Assembly (NCBI RefSeq): GCF_001295845.1
Contig: NZ_LJIC01000099.1
Span: 1 to 64,000 of the forward strand
Source: Rhodopseudomonas sp. AAP120
Lineage (GTDB): Bacteria > Pseudomonadota > Alphaproteobacteria > Rhizobiales > Xanthobacteraceae
Length of the DNA: 64,000 nt
Direction of reading: 5' to 3'
Made by a program: the position numbers and the translations under genes. This document shows positions 56,229-64,000 of this stretch, in pieces. Numbering within the stretch: the first letter of the stretch is position 1; every line of letters starts with the position of its first letter. Under the pieces are notes generated by a model, which was not told the DNA's origin, ran no database searches, and worked only from the letters and a program-made list of their open reading frames with translations.

Positions 56229-57071
56229 TTACACTTCCCGTCGGCTCAGGAACGCCAGGCGCTCGAACAGGTGGACGTCCTGCTCGTTCTTGAGCAGCGC
56301 GCCGTGCAGCGGGGGGATCAGCTTGCGCGGATCACGCTCCTTCAGTTGCTCCGGGGTCATCTCCTCATTGAGCAGGAGCTTCAGCCAGTCGAGCAGTTCG
56401 GAGGTCGACGGCTTCTTCTTCAGGCCGGGTACGTCCCGGACTTCGAAGAAGATCTTGAGCGCTTCCGCCACCAGGCGCTGCTTGATGCCGGGGAAGTGGA
56501 CGTCGACGATCGCCTGCATCGTGTCGGCGTCGGGGAATTTGATGTAGTGGAAGAAGCAGCGGCGCAGGAAGGCGTCGGGCAGTTCCTTCTCGTTGTTGGA
56601 GGTGATCACCACGATCGGGCGCTTCTCGGCGCGGATGGTTTCGCCGGTCTCGTAGACGTGGAACTCCATCCGGTCGAGTTCGAGCAGCAGGTCGTTGGGA
56701 AATTCGATGTCGGCCTTGTCGATTTCGTCGATCAGCAGCACCGGGCGCTGCTCGTGGGTGAAGGCTTCCCACAGTTTGCCGCGCTTGATGTAGTTCTTGA
56801 TGTCCGACACCCGCGGATCGCCGAGCTGGCTGTCGCGCAGTCGCGACACGGCGTCGTATTCATACAGGCCCTGCTGCGCCTTGGTGGTGGACTTGATGTG
56901 CCAGGTCAGCAGCGGCGCACCGAGCGCCCGTGCAACTTCCTCGGCCAGCACCGTCTTGCCGGTCCCGGGCTCGCCTTTCACCAAGAGCGGCCGTTCCAGA
57001 ACAATCGCCGCATTGACGGCGACCTTGAGGTCGTCGGTCGCCACATAATCCTTGGTGCCGGTGAACTTCAT
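56229..57071 (-). CDS. MoxR-family AAA+ ATPase (CoxD-like)
   Basis: 280-residue ATPase. Walker A GEPGTGKT at 33-40, Walker B with Asp115-Glu116 in VLLIDEIDKADIEFPNDLLLE, sensor Asn in VITSNNEKELPDAFLRRC (sensor-2 type Arg). MoxR proteins act as chaperones that mature metalloenzymes or complexes with a VWA partner. The CoxE-like VWA gene is at 59649, on the other strand and 2.6 kb away, instead of adjacent. Confidence 0.92.
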   Translation of the reverse strand: MKFTGTKDYVATDDLKVAVNAAIVLERPLLVKGEPGTGKTVLAEEVARALGAPLLTWHIKSTTKAQQGLYEYDAVSRLRDSQLGDPRVSDIKNYIKRGKLWEAFTHEQRPVLLIDEIDKADIEFPNDLLLELDRMEFHVYETGETIRAEKRPIVVITSNNEKELPDAFLRRCFFHYIKFPDADTMQAIVDVHFPGIKQRLVAEALKIFFEVRDVPGLKKKPSTSELLDWLKLLLNEEMTPEQLKERDPRKLIPPLHGALLKNEQDVHLFERLAFLSRREV

Positions 57072-57193
57072 GCGTTTCTGCCTCGTCTGTGATCAGGCGG
57101 CGCGCGCCATTCTTGTTGTTTGTTGTTGCGTCTCTGGATGTGGAGGTCACATCCGGCTGCGATCGAGGGACCGCAGCGCCGACAGCCTGCGTA

Positions 57194-57448
57194 TCAGGCT
57201 CTGCGGATCATGGCCAGCAACACCAGCACGATCACCGCGCCGATCGCGGCGTTGATGATCGCCCGGAAAATGCCGGCGCCCAACGACACGCCGAGGAACG
57301 GCAGCAGCCAGCCGGCCACGACTGCCCCGACGATGCCGACGACGATGTTGCCGATCAGGCCAAAGCCGCCGCCGCGCACCAGCAGCCCTGCGAGCCAGCC
57401 CGCGACCGCGCCGACCAGAAGCCAGACCAAGATCGAATCGATACCCAT
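57194..57448 (-). CDS. GlsB/YeaQ/YmgE-family stress membrane protein
   Basis: 84 residues, three hydrophobic segments rich in Gly and Ala (LVWLLVGAVAGWLAGLLVRGGG, GLIGNIVVGIVGAVVAGWLL, IINAAIGAVIVLVLLAMI, each split at family boundaries). This is the transglycosylase-associated (Tag) family of inner-membrane stress proteins. GGGGA precedes ATG 57448. Function beyond stress association is unclear. Confidence 0.9.
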   Translation of the reverse strand: MGIDSILVWLLVGAVAGWLAGLLVRGGGFGLIGNIVVGIVGAVVAGWLLPFLGVSLGAGIFRAIINAAIGAVIVLVLLAMIRRA

Positions 57449-57524
57449 GCCAGATCCCCGCTTGTTCTCGCCGCGACTGATCGGCCGCGGCCGGGCGACT
57501 TTAGTGGAAAGCAGCCGGCAGGGT

Positions 57525-59480
57525 CTAGGCGTTTGGAACCCGGCGGCGCACCGAGGTGTTCGGCTTGCCATTCGCCTCCGGAACCAGAGGGGGCATATCG
57601 CTGACCTGCGCGAGCGACGCGACGCAGCGGTTACGGCCGCTGCGCTTGGCCTGGTAGAGCGCCAAATCTGCGTCGCGGACCAGCGTTGCCGGTTCGTGCA
57701 TGGTGGACGTCCGGCTGGCGACCCCGATGCTCACCGTCAGGTGACCGGCCGGCGAATCCGGGTTGGCGAGGCCGAGCCGGCGAACCTCGTGGCGGATGAT
57801 TTCGGCAAGCTGCATGGCGGCATCGGCGTCGGCTCCGGGCAACACGATGGCGAATTCTTCCCCGCCATAGCGGGCCGCATGTCCACCGCAGTCGGCGACG
57901 GCGGCCGCCAGCAATGAGCCGATCAGTTTCAGGCCTTCGTCACCGGCCTGGTGGCCGAGGCCGTCGTTGAAGCCCTTGAAGTAGTCGACGTCGATCATCA
58001 ATACGGAGAGCTGTGCGTGTGTCGCGAAGGCGTCGTCGATGAAGTCCTCGTGCGCGCGGCGATTGGGCAGCCCGGTGAGGCCGTCCGTCCGCGCCAATTC
58101 CGCCAAACGGGAATTCAGGGCTTCGACTTCGTCTTCCACCTGCTTGCGGCGGGTGACGTCGCGCAAGGTGCAGACAATGTGATTGCCGGGCTTGCCGTTC
58201 TGGCGGGTGAAACGGAAGTTCGCTTCCAGCCAGACGATGGTGCCGTCCGCGCGCTCCATGCGAAATTCGGCGCGCAAGGCCTCACGGCACTGGGCCAGTT
58301 GCCGCCCCATCGCACGCAGGGCTGGAATATCGTCGGGATACAGCATGTCCAGATAGGTGCGGCCGACCATCTCTTCGGCCGTGAAACCGAGCACCCCCTC
58401 GACGGATTCCGACACGAAGGTCACCACGCCGCGCTCGTCGAGCAGCACGACGACGTCGCCGATGTTGGCGTCGATCAGGCGATGTCGGGCATCGCGTTCG
58501 CGCAGGATGGCTTCGAACCGCTGGCGATTGCGCAACTGTCCGGCGAGCACGGCGGCCAGCAGCGCGATGCAGGCCAGCATCGCAGTTGCCACCAAAGCGT
58601 CCGACCGAATTCCCTCGCGCCACCGGGCCAGCACTGAAGCCTGGGTCCGGGCGACGGTGACGATGAGCGGATAGCGCTGCACCCGCTCATAGGCATAGTA
58701 TTTGGTCAGGTTGTCGAACGGAGAAGTCTCCATATTGTAGCCCTTGGGGCTGCGGGGAAGCAGTTCCCGAAACAACACGGAGTTGGTCAGATCCCTCCCA
58801 TCGGCCGCCGCGGGCCAGCGGATCAAAATGCGGCCGTCGCCGGCCGCCAGCGTGATCGCCCCGTCGGAGCCGAGATCGAGCGTTTTGTAGAAGTCGGTGA
58901 AGTAACCGCTGTCGATGGTCGCGATCACGACGCCGCCGAAGCTGCCGTCGGGATTTTCGATCCGCCGTGTCAGCGCGATGATCGGACGCCCCGAATAGCG
59001 TGACAGAATAGGACCGGTGATCAGAAGCGTCTTGTCGGCGTGCTCCCGGTGATGGATGAAATAGCTGCGGTCGGCGTTGTTGAGGGAAGGGGCTCTCGGC
59101 AACGAGGCGTAGTCGATGTCGCCCGCTGCGTTCAGAATCACCAGGTCGCTGATTTGCGTGAGATTGTCGGCGACTTCCCGCAGCCGCGCGTCGAAGATCG
59201 CCCGGTTCGGGATGCGCTGCAGCCGCATGAACGCGACGATGTCGTCCATCACCACGTCGATCGCCTGGATCGTGTGCGATGCATGCTCCGCCAGGGAATG
59301 CGCCAGGTTCCGCATCTCCGTCTCGCTCTGGGCGAGCGCATTCTGCCGCGCGTCGTACTCCTTCCAGACCATCAGCCCGACGACGCACGCGGTCAGCGTC
59401 GCCACAAAGACTGTGACGATCAGGACCGGCGTGGACATCCGGCCGGTCAGGTTGGTCCATAGCAGCTTGCGGGAGGTCAT
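57525..59480 (-). CDS. Membrane diguanylate cyclase with dCACHE and PAS domains
   Basis: 651 residues. N-terminal TM (VLIVTVFVATLTACVVGLMV), periplasmic dCACHE-type sensor (~45-285, DRSYFIHHREHADKTLLITGP cut here), second TM near 300 (TAMLACIALLAAVLAG), PAS domain (~335-450, VTFVSESVEGVLGFTAEEMVG) and a GGDEF domain with active-site GGEEF at 539-543 (RYGGEEFAIV). It should make cyclic di-GMP in response to an extracytoplasmic small molecule. No RxxD inhibitory site was confirmed. ATG 59480 follows GGGAGG-like sequence. Confidence 0.94.
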   Translation of the reverse strand: MTSRKLLWTNLTGRMSTPVLIVTVFVATLTACVVGLMVWKEYDARQNALAQSETEMRNLAHSLAEHASHTIQAIDVVMDDIVAFMRLQRIPNRAIFDARLREVADNLTQISDLVILNAAGDIDYASLPRAPSLNNADRSYFIHHREHADKTLLITGPILSRYSGRPIIALTRRIENPDGSFGGVVIATIDSGYFTDFYKTLDLGSDGAITLAAGDGRILIRWPAAADGRDLTNSVLFRELLPRSPKGYNMETSPFDNLTKYYAYERVQRYPLIVTVARTQASVLARWREGIRSDALVATAMLACIALLAAVLAGQLRNRQRFEAILRERDARHRLIDANIGDVVVLLDERGVVTFVSESVEGVLGFTAEEMVGRTYLDMLYPDDIPALRAMGRQLAQCREALRAEFRMERADGTIVWLEANFRFTRQNGKPGNHIVCTLRDVTRRKQVEDEVEALNSRLAELARTDGLTGLPNRRAHEDFIDDAFATHAQLSVLMIDVDYFKGFNDGLGHQAGDEGLKLIGSLLAAAVADCGGHAARYGGEEFAIVLPGADADAAMQLAEIIRHEVRRLGLANPDSPAGHLTVSIGVASRTSTMHEPATLVRDADLALYQAKRSGRNRCVASLAQVSDMPPLVPEANGKPNTSVRRRVPNA

Positions 59481-59648
59481 CGGCGATGTCGGGTTGTTAC
59501 CCGCACACACCTGCAACGGCTTTGCTTACCCAACCGATAATCCGATCGTTCCGTTTGGCGGCATTCGAGGTTTCAGGGCGGTTTTCAACAGCGGCAAATC
59601 AGCATCTGTGCCCTTGACGGGCCGTACCGCTCGGGCAATCTGTCGTTC

Positions 59649-60824
59649 ATGTTCCTTCAGTTCTTCACGTCGCTGCGCGACGCCCAGGTTCCGGTCACGC
59701 TCCGCGAATATCTGACGCTGATGGAGGCGCTCGACGCCGACCTCGCGGATCAGAGCGTCGAGAATTTCTACTATCTGTCGCGCGCCGCGCTGGTGAAGGA
59801 CGAGCGGAACCTCGACAAGTTCGATCGGGTGTTCGGCGCCACCTTCAAGGGCCTCGAGAATCTCCTCGACGCGATGGAGAAGGCCGACATTCCGGCCGAG
59901 TGGCTGAAGAAGCTCGCCGAGAAATACCTGACCGAGGAAGAGAAGAAGCAGATCGAGGCCATGGGCTGGGACAAGCTCATGGAGACCTTGAAGAAACGCC
60001 TCGAGGAACAGAAGAAGCGCCACCAGGGCGGCAACAAGTGGATCGGGACGGCCGGCACCTCGCCGTTCGGCGCCGAGGGCTACAATCCGGAGGGCGTCCG
60101 GATCGGCCAGGAAAAGAGCCGCCACCAGCGCGCCGTGAAGGTCTGGGACAAGCGCGAGTTCAAGGACCTCGACGGCAACGTCGAACTCGGCATCCGCAAC
60201 ATCAAGGTGGCGCTGCGGCGGCTGCGCAAATTCGCTCGCACCGGCGCGCCGGACGAGCTCGATCTCGACGCGACGATCCGGGAGACCGCCAATCACGGCT
60301 ATCTCGACGTCCACATGCGCCCGGAGCGGCGAAACGCCGTCAAGGTGCTGGTGTTCTTCGATATCGGCGGCTCGATGGACAGCCACATCGCTCAGGTCGA
60401 GGAGTTGTTCTCGGCGGCGAAGAGCGAATTCAAGCACATGGAATATTTCTACTTCCACAACTGCCTTTACGAGGGGGTCTGGAAGCAGAACAAGCGGCGC
60501 TTCACCGACCGCACGCCGACCTGGGACGTGCTGCACAAGTTTCCGCACGACTACAAAGTCGTGTTCGTCGGCGACGCGTCGATGAGCCCGTACGAGATCA
60601 TGGTGCCGGGCGGTTCGGTCGAACACGTCAACGAGGAGGCCGGATCCGTCTGGCTCGACCGGGTGCTGCGCACCTATCCGCATGCAGTCTGGCTCAATCC
60701 CGTCGCGCAGCGGCACTGGGACTATTCGGAATCCACCACGATCATCCGCCGACTGTTCTCCGAACGGATGTACCCGATCACAATCGAAGGGCTGGAAGCC
60801 GCGATGCGCGAGCTCGTGCGCTGA
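59649..60824 (+). CDS. VWA-domain protein, CoxE-like
   Basis: 391 residues. N-terminal region LREYLTLMEALDADLADQSVENFYYLSRA (split by family) is the DUF/CoxE helical part; a charged stretch EEQKKRHQGGNK follows. The C-terminal von Willebrand A domain has a MIDAS-like VFFDIGGSMDSHI, with Gly where the usual first Ser lies, and FVGDASMSPYEIM. CoxE partners with a MoxR/CoxD ATPase in metallocentre assembly; the likely partner here is the MoxR at 56229. Confidence 0.9.
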   Translation: MFLQFFTSLRDAQVPVTLREYLTLMEALDADLADQSVENFYYLSRAALVKDERNLDKFDRVFGATFKGLENLLDAMEKADIPAEWLKKLAEKYLTEEEKKQIEAMGWDKLMETLKKRLEEQKKRHQGGNKWIGTAGTSPFGAEGYNPEGVRIGQEKSRHQRAVKVWDKREFKDLDGNVELGIRNIKVALRRLRKFARTGAPDELDLDATIRETANHGYLDVHMRPERRNAVKVLVFFDIGGSMDSHIAQVEELFSAAKSEFKHMEYFYFHNCLYEGVWKQNKRRFTDRTPTWDVLHKFPHDYKVVFVGDASMSPYEIMVPGGSVEHVNEEAGSVWLDRVLRTYPHAVWLNPVAQRHWDYSESTTIIRRLFSERMYPITIEGLEAAMRELVR

Positions 60825-60915
60825 GCCTTGCGGTCGTCATCCGGAGGAGGCCGGCGCGGCCGGGTGACGGCACAGGCTGCACGAACCGGTCATCAAGACA
60901 ATTCGAGGAACGACC

Positions 60916-61338
60916 ATGCCCCAGACCATCACCCGCGGCATCAAGACGATGATCGACGAGGCCAACACCACGATCGAGACTTTGAGCACGTCTGACGCGA
61001 TCGCGTTGCATAAGTCGGGTGCCGAAGACGTCGTGATCGTCGACATTCGCGATCCCCGCGAAATCGAGCGCGACGGCAAGATCCCCGGCTCGTTCTCGTG
61101 TACCCGCGGCATGCTCGAGTTTTGGATCGATCCGCAAAGCCCTTACGCCAAGCCGGTCTTTCAGCAGGACAAGAAGTTCGTGTTCTACTGCGCCGGAGGG
61201 CTGCGCTCCGCCCTTGCTGCCAAAACTGCGCAGGATATGGGGCTGAAGCCGGTCGCCCATATCGAGGGCGGCTTTGGTGCGTGGCGGGAAGCCGGCGGCC
61301 CGGTCGAAGCGTGGGTCCCGAAAGCGCCGAAAGGCTGA
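60916..61338 (+). CDS. Rhodanese-domain sulfurtransferase
   Basis: 140-residue single rhodanese domain with the catalytic Cys92 in VFYCAGGLRSALAAK and the CDC25-like loop. IVDIRDPREIERDGKIPGS marks the N-terminal strand. Moves sulfur from a donor to a thiophilic acceptor; true partner unknown. GAGGAACG precedes the ATG. A second, two-domain sulfurtransferase follows. Confidence 0.92.
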   Translation: MPQTITRGIKTMIDEANTTIETLSTSDAIALHKSGAEDVVIVDIRDPREIERDGKIPGSFSCTRGMLEFWIDPQSPYAKPVFQQDKKFVFYCAGGLRSALAAKTAQDMGLKPVAHIEGGFGAWREAGGPVEAWVPKAPKG

Positions 61339-61449
61339 GGCCCGGTTCGCACGGCCGGCTTGACGCCACCAAGTCTTCGCCGCTTTCAATGCAGACGACG
61401 CGCCGGTGGCGGCGCGAGGTCGTTCAACATCCGCGTCGAGGTTCTGCCG

Positions 61450-62307
61450 ATGACTGCTCCCGATGATCCGTTGGTGTCCACCGAATGGCTCGCTGCGAAG
61501 CTCGGCGATCCGACGGTCAAGGTGCTCGATGCGTCGTTCAAGATGCCGGGCGTGATGCCACGGCCGGTCGACGACTATCTGGCGGCGCACATTCCCGGGG
61601 CAGTGTATTTCGACGTCGAGGAGGTGTGTGACCACGCCAGTGCATTGCCGCACATGTTCCCGGACGCGGCGCAGTTCGCCCGCGATGTCGCTGCGCTGGG
61701 CATTTCCTCGGGCGACACGGTGGTGATCTATGACGCCGGCGGCTGGGTCGCGGCACCGCGCGCGTGGTGGATGTTTCTTGCGTTCGGCCATACCCAAGTC
61801 CGCATCCTCGATGGCGGACTGAAGAAGTGGCGGACGGAAGGCCGGCCGACCGAATCCGGCAAGCCGGCGCTGATCCCAGGCAATTTTACCGCGACGTTCC
61901 ACCCGGCCTATGTCCGCAACAAGCAGCAGATGGCGGCCAACCTCGAAAAGGCGGCCGAGCAGGTGATCGACGCGCGCGCGGCCGATCGCTTCGAGGGCCG
62001 CGTGCCCGAGCCGCGGCCCGGCCTGCGCGCCGGCCATATCCCGGGCAGCCGCAATCTGCCGTACAATGAACTGTTCGACGCCAACACCGGCCTGATGAAA
62101 TCTCATGACGAACTGCGCGCGGCGTTTGTTCGGGCTGGCGTGGATCTGGACCGCCCGATCGTCACCAGTTGCGGCTCCGGCGTCTCCGCCGCCGTGCTGA
62201 CGCTGGCGCTCTACCGGCTCGGCGTCCGCGGCTCGGCGCTCTACGACGGCTCATGGTCGGAATGGGGGATGCAGGACGGTCCGCCGGTCGCCACCGGACC
62301 GGCGTAG
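61450..62307 (+). CDS. 3-mercaptopyruvate/thiosulfate sulfurtransferase (SseA-like)
   Basis: 285-residue tandem rhodanese. The N-terminal inactive domain has HIPGAVYFDVEEVCDHAS and VVIYDAGGWVAAPRAWWMF. The C-terminal active domain has RAGHIPGSRNLPYNELFD and catalytic Cys241 in TSCGSGVSAAV. The CGSGVSA loop fits a 3-mercaptopyruvate sulfurtransferase (CGSGVTA-like) better than a thiosulfate enzyme. ATG 61450 follows AGGTTCTGCCG. Confidence 0.92.
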   Translation: MTAPDDPLVSTEWLAAKLGDPTVKVLDASFKMPGVMPRPVDDYLAAHIPGAVYFDVEEVCDHASALPHMFPDAAQFARDVAALGISSGDTVVIYDAGGWVAAPRAWWMFLAFGHTQVRILDGGLKKWRTEGRPTESGKPALIPGNFTATFHPAYVRNKQQMAANLEKAAEQVIDARAADRFEGRVPEPRPGLRAGHIPGSRNLPYNELFDANTGLMKSHDELRAAFVRAGVDLDRPIVTSCGSGVSAAVLTLALYRLGVRGSALYDGSWSEWGMQDGPPVATGPA

Positions 62308-62318
62308 AACAAGCTGTC

Positions 62319-63458
62319 TCAGCTCGGAGGGAAGCCGAAAGGCGGCATCGGAGCCGCCGCCGGCCGCGCTACCAGGGGAGTTACGCTCGGAGCCTCGCTC
62401 TGGCGCCGTCGTTTCACCTTACGCTTCACCTGCGCGCGGGTGGTCGCCTTCGGTTTCGTCTCGGCCGTGGGCTGGGCTTTGGTGGACGCGGAGGCGCCAG
62501 AGGTTGCCGCCATCGGGGCGCTCGGCTTGTCAGCTTGCTCCTGAGCACCCGCTCCACTCGGTGAAGCCGGGTGATCGGACGTCTGGACGACCGGTTTCGT
62601 CGGCGCACGCGGATCTCGTCGCGGCGTCGGAATCGGCCCCGTCAGCGCGGCAACCTTCTCCAGTGGCGCAGCATCAGCAGGCTTGGGAGGAGCCGCCTCG
62701 GAACCAACGACGGCGGGGGGCTCGAATTTGGCCGAAACCGGTGTCTCGGCAGCAGCCGGAGCCGCCGCGTCGGCCTTCTCGTCCGCCGGCTTGGCTTGGC
62801 CAACAGGCTTGGCTTCATCAGCCACCTTTGATTGGTCAGGCACGGCCGGGGCTTCGGCCACGGTTGAGTTGCGGGTCGGGGGAGCAGTGTCCGACGTCTG
62901 CGACGCAGTCGGCGGTTTGACCCCCTGTTGGGGCTGCTCAGGCTGGCTTGCCGGGTTTGTCGGAGCGGTCGCGATCTCTTGGGGCGGAGCGGGAGCCGGC
63001 TGCTGCGCGGGTACTTCTGCGAGCGGGGCGGCAGGAGCAGGTGCAACTGCGGCAGCTTCGGCTGGCTGAGCGACCGGGGAGGCGGCAGGCTTTGCATCGC
63101 TCTGCACCGTCTCGGGCTTGGCAGAGCTCGTAAGCCCTTCGGGCGCCGGTGCGGCAGGCGAGACTCCCGCATGCGGCTCTGCGGACTGCGGAGCAACAGC
63201 AGCGTCAGACGGCTGAGCCGGTGCTGACGCGTTTTGCGTGGAATTTTCGCCAGCGGGCTCGACCCGCAGCATGCTCAAGGTCGGCGTCGCGGATTGGCTT
63301 GGCCAGGCGGCGACCGCAATCGGGGCGGGACGGACCGACATCTCGTTGGCGAACTGCTCATGCGCCGCACGCAACAGCGCCGCGGCGCCGAGGCCAAACA
63401 CCAGCATCGATACCGCAAGCGCAACCGCCGCGAACAGGAACCGGACTCCGGGAAGCAT
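62319..63458 (-). CDS. Membrane-anchored Pro/Ala-rich low-complexity protein
   Basis: 379 residues. One N-terminal membrane segment (VRFLFAAVALAVSMLVFGLGAAAL, split here) followed by a long Pro/Ala/Lys/Glu-rich region (APAAPLAEVPAQQ, KPADEKADAAAPAA) and a basic end (KRKVKRRRQSEAPS). This looks like a periplasm-spanning or wall-associated linker; no folded domain is visible. The reading frame continues 5' of ATG 63458 but without hydrophobic or conserved sequence. Confidence 0.6.
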   Translation of the reverse strand: MLPGVRFLFAAVALAVSMLVFGLGAAALLRAAHEQFANEMSVRPAPIAVAAWPSQSATPTLSMLRVEPAGENSTQNASAPAQPSDAAVAPQSAEPHAGVSPAAPAPEGLTSSAKPETVQSDAKPAASPVAQPAEAAAVAPAPAAPLAEVPAQQPAPAPPQEIATAPTNPASQPEQPQQGVKPPTASQTSDTAPPTRNSTVAEAPAVPDQSKVADEAKPVGQAKPADEKADAAAPAAAETPVSAKFEPPAVVGSEAAPPKPADAAPLEKVAALTGPIPTPRRDPRAPTKPVVQTSDHPASPSGAGAQEQADKPSAPMAATSGASASTKAQPTAETKPKATTRAQVKRKVKRRRQSEAPSVTPLVARPAAAPMPPFGFPPS

Positions 63459-63932
63459 CTCGGGTTCATTCCGTCTTCGGCGCAAGCGCGCGAAGATACA
63501 TTGAGCAACAACCAACGCGGCGACGACATTGCTTCGATCGGACGGCCGTACGCACGCCTGCCGCGAATCAAGCAGCTTGAGAATAGCGTAATGGGCTCGC
63601 GGCACGGCGCGAAAAGTTCGGCCGAGTCGCTTGGTCGCATGATCAGTTGCGCGGCGGTGACATGCGTATCACCACCGCCGAGTGCATCGGCCCGCGTTCC
63701 GCCGCGTCGCGGCTTTGGCTGCCGATTGATCCAGCCGGGGTTGTATGACCGGAGGCGGGCGCCGGCTGTTGCGGGGATGTCGCGTTGGCCAATGAAACGC
63801 GGCAAATGCGGCGCAGGGGCCGAAATAAGCGCGATTTTGGCGTGATTGTGCCGGTCTCGTCTTGAATGTGCCGTGATCCTACGGCATCAGCCCGTTAACG
63901 ATCCGGTCTCGGCTTCGGTCTATAAGCGGGCG
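63459..63932. other. 474-bp intergenic region, no gene recognised
   Basis: Between the Pro/Ala-rich protein (leftward) and an exported protein (rightward). Only short overlapping frames with shadow-like composition are seen. The promoters of both divergent genes should lie here, but I cannot place clear -35/-10 boxes. Confidence 0.5.
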
Positions 63933-64000
63933 ATGATGAACAATCGAATCTTGACGTTGTTGGCGACGGCTGCGGCGATTGCGGCCGGCACTTCCCTGGC
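63933..64000 (+). CDS. Start of an exported protein (truncated by window end)
   Basis: The last 68 bases begin with two adjacent ATG codons (63933, 63936) and read MMNNRILTLLATAAAIAAGTSLA, written here in two parts MMNNRILTLL and ATAAAIAAGTSLA, a typical Sec signal peptide with a basic N-region and Ala-rich core. AGCGGGCG precedes it. The mature protein lies outside the window, so identity is unknown. Confidence 0.55.
   Translation, partial: MMNNRILTLLATAAAIAAGTSL

Overview
The window is GC-rich, densely coding chromosomal DNA from an alphaproteobacterium. The closest fit is Rhodopseudomonas palustris or a near Bradyrhizobium relative. I base this on the urease gene set, a TreYZ/TreS/GlgE glucan locus, a fused transaldolase-phosphoglucose isomerase, Ku plus LigD with PE-ligase-polymerase order, small DUF3309, DUF6496, DUF6894 and DUF3297 proteins, several families of dispersed palindromic repeats, and GGAAC-N16-xGTT promoters of the alphaproteobacterial EcfG type. 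I see no phage, IS element, CRISPR array, rRNA or tRNA.

Layout. (1) 1-6.4 kb: urease cluster ureD-ureA-ureB-(HD hydrolase)-ureC-(two ABM-domain proteins)-ureE-ureF. Two non-urease insertions break it up, and ureG does not follow ureF. (2) 6.5-11.3 kb: acyl-CoA synthetase, nitronate monooxygenase-like protein, zinc alcohol dehydrogenase, mobA and a TusA-like protein. (3) 11.4-16.5 kb: a lysine-rich histone-H1-like protein, the divergent non-homologous end-joining pair ku/ligD, a DUF3309 membrane peptide and a PHA-system protein. (4) 16.5-34.5 kb: a six-gene, tightly overlapping minus-strand operon glgE-treS/maltokinase-glgB-glgX-treZ-treY, with malQ and a GH15 hydrolase diverging from it. Together these can build alpha-glucan from trehalose through maltose-1-phosphate and return it to trehalose. 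(5) 34.5-42.2 kb: hexose-phosphate and pentose-phosphate genes tal-pgi, gnd, zwf, pgl, gntK and a HAD phosphatase.

(6) 42.4-51.7 kb: mixed single genes and small operons: HxlR regulator/SDR pair with a strong palindromic operator, prolyl iminopeptidase, amidase, glutathione peroxidase, DUF3297, GIY-YIG protein, SMP-30 lactonase and GNAT. A duplicated ~186-bp non-coding unit lies at 48.2-48.65 kb. (7) 51.8-54.7 kb: a vanA-gntR-vanB type Rieske oxygenase operon whose regulator sits between the two enzyme subunits. (8) 54.8-64 kb: DUF1963 protein, MoxR ATPase, GlsB-like membrane protein, diguanylate cyclase, CoxE-like VWA protein, two rhodanese-family sulfurtransferases, a Pro/Ala-rich anchored protein and the start of an exported protein.

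The most integrated idea is that the NHEJ pair, the DUF3309 peptide and the glucan/trehalose genes share EcfG-type promoters and form part of a general stress regulon. The least expected local arrangements are a MESH1-like (p)ppGpp hydrolase translationally coupled to ureC, the tandem ABM genes inside the urease cluster, and the duplicated non-coding unit. Functions are inferred from the translated sequence by recognition of families and motifs; no database search was run.
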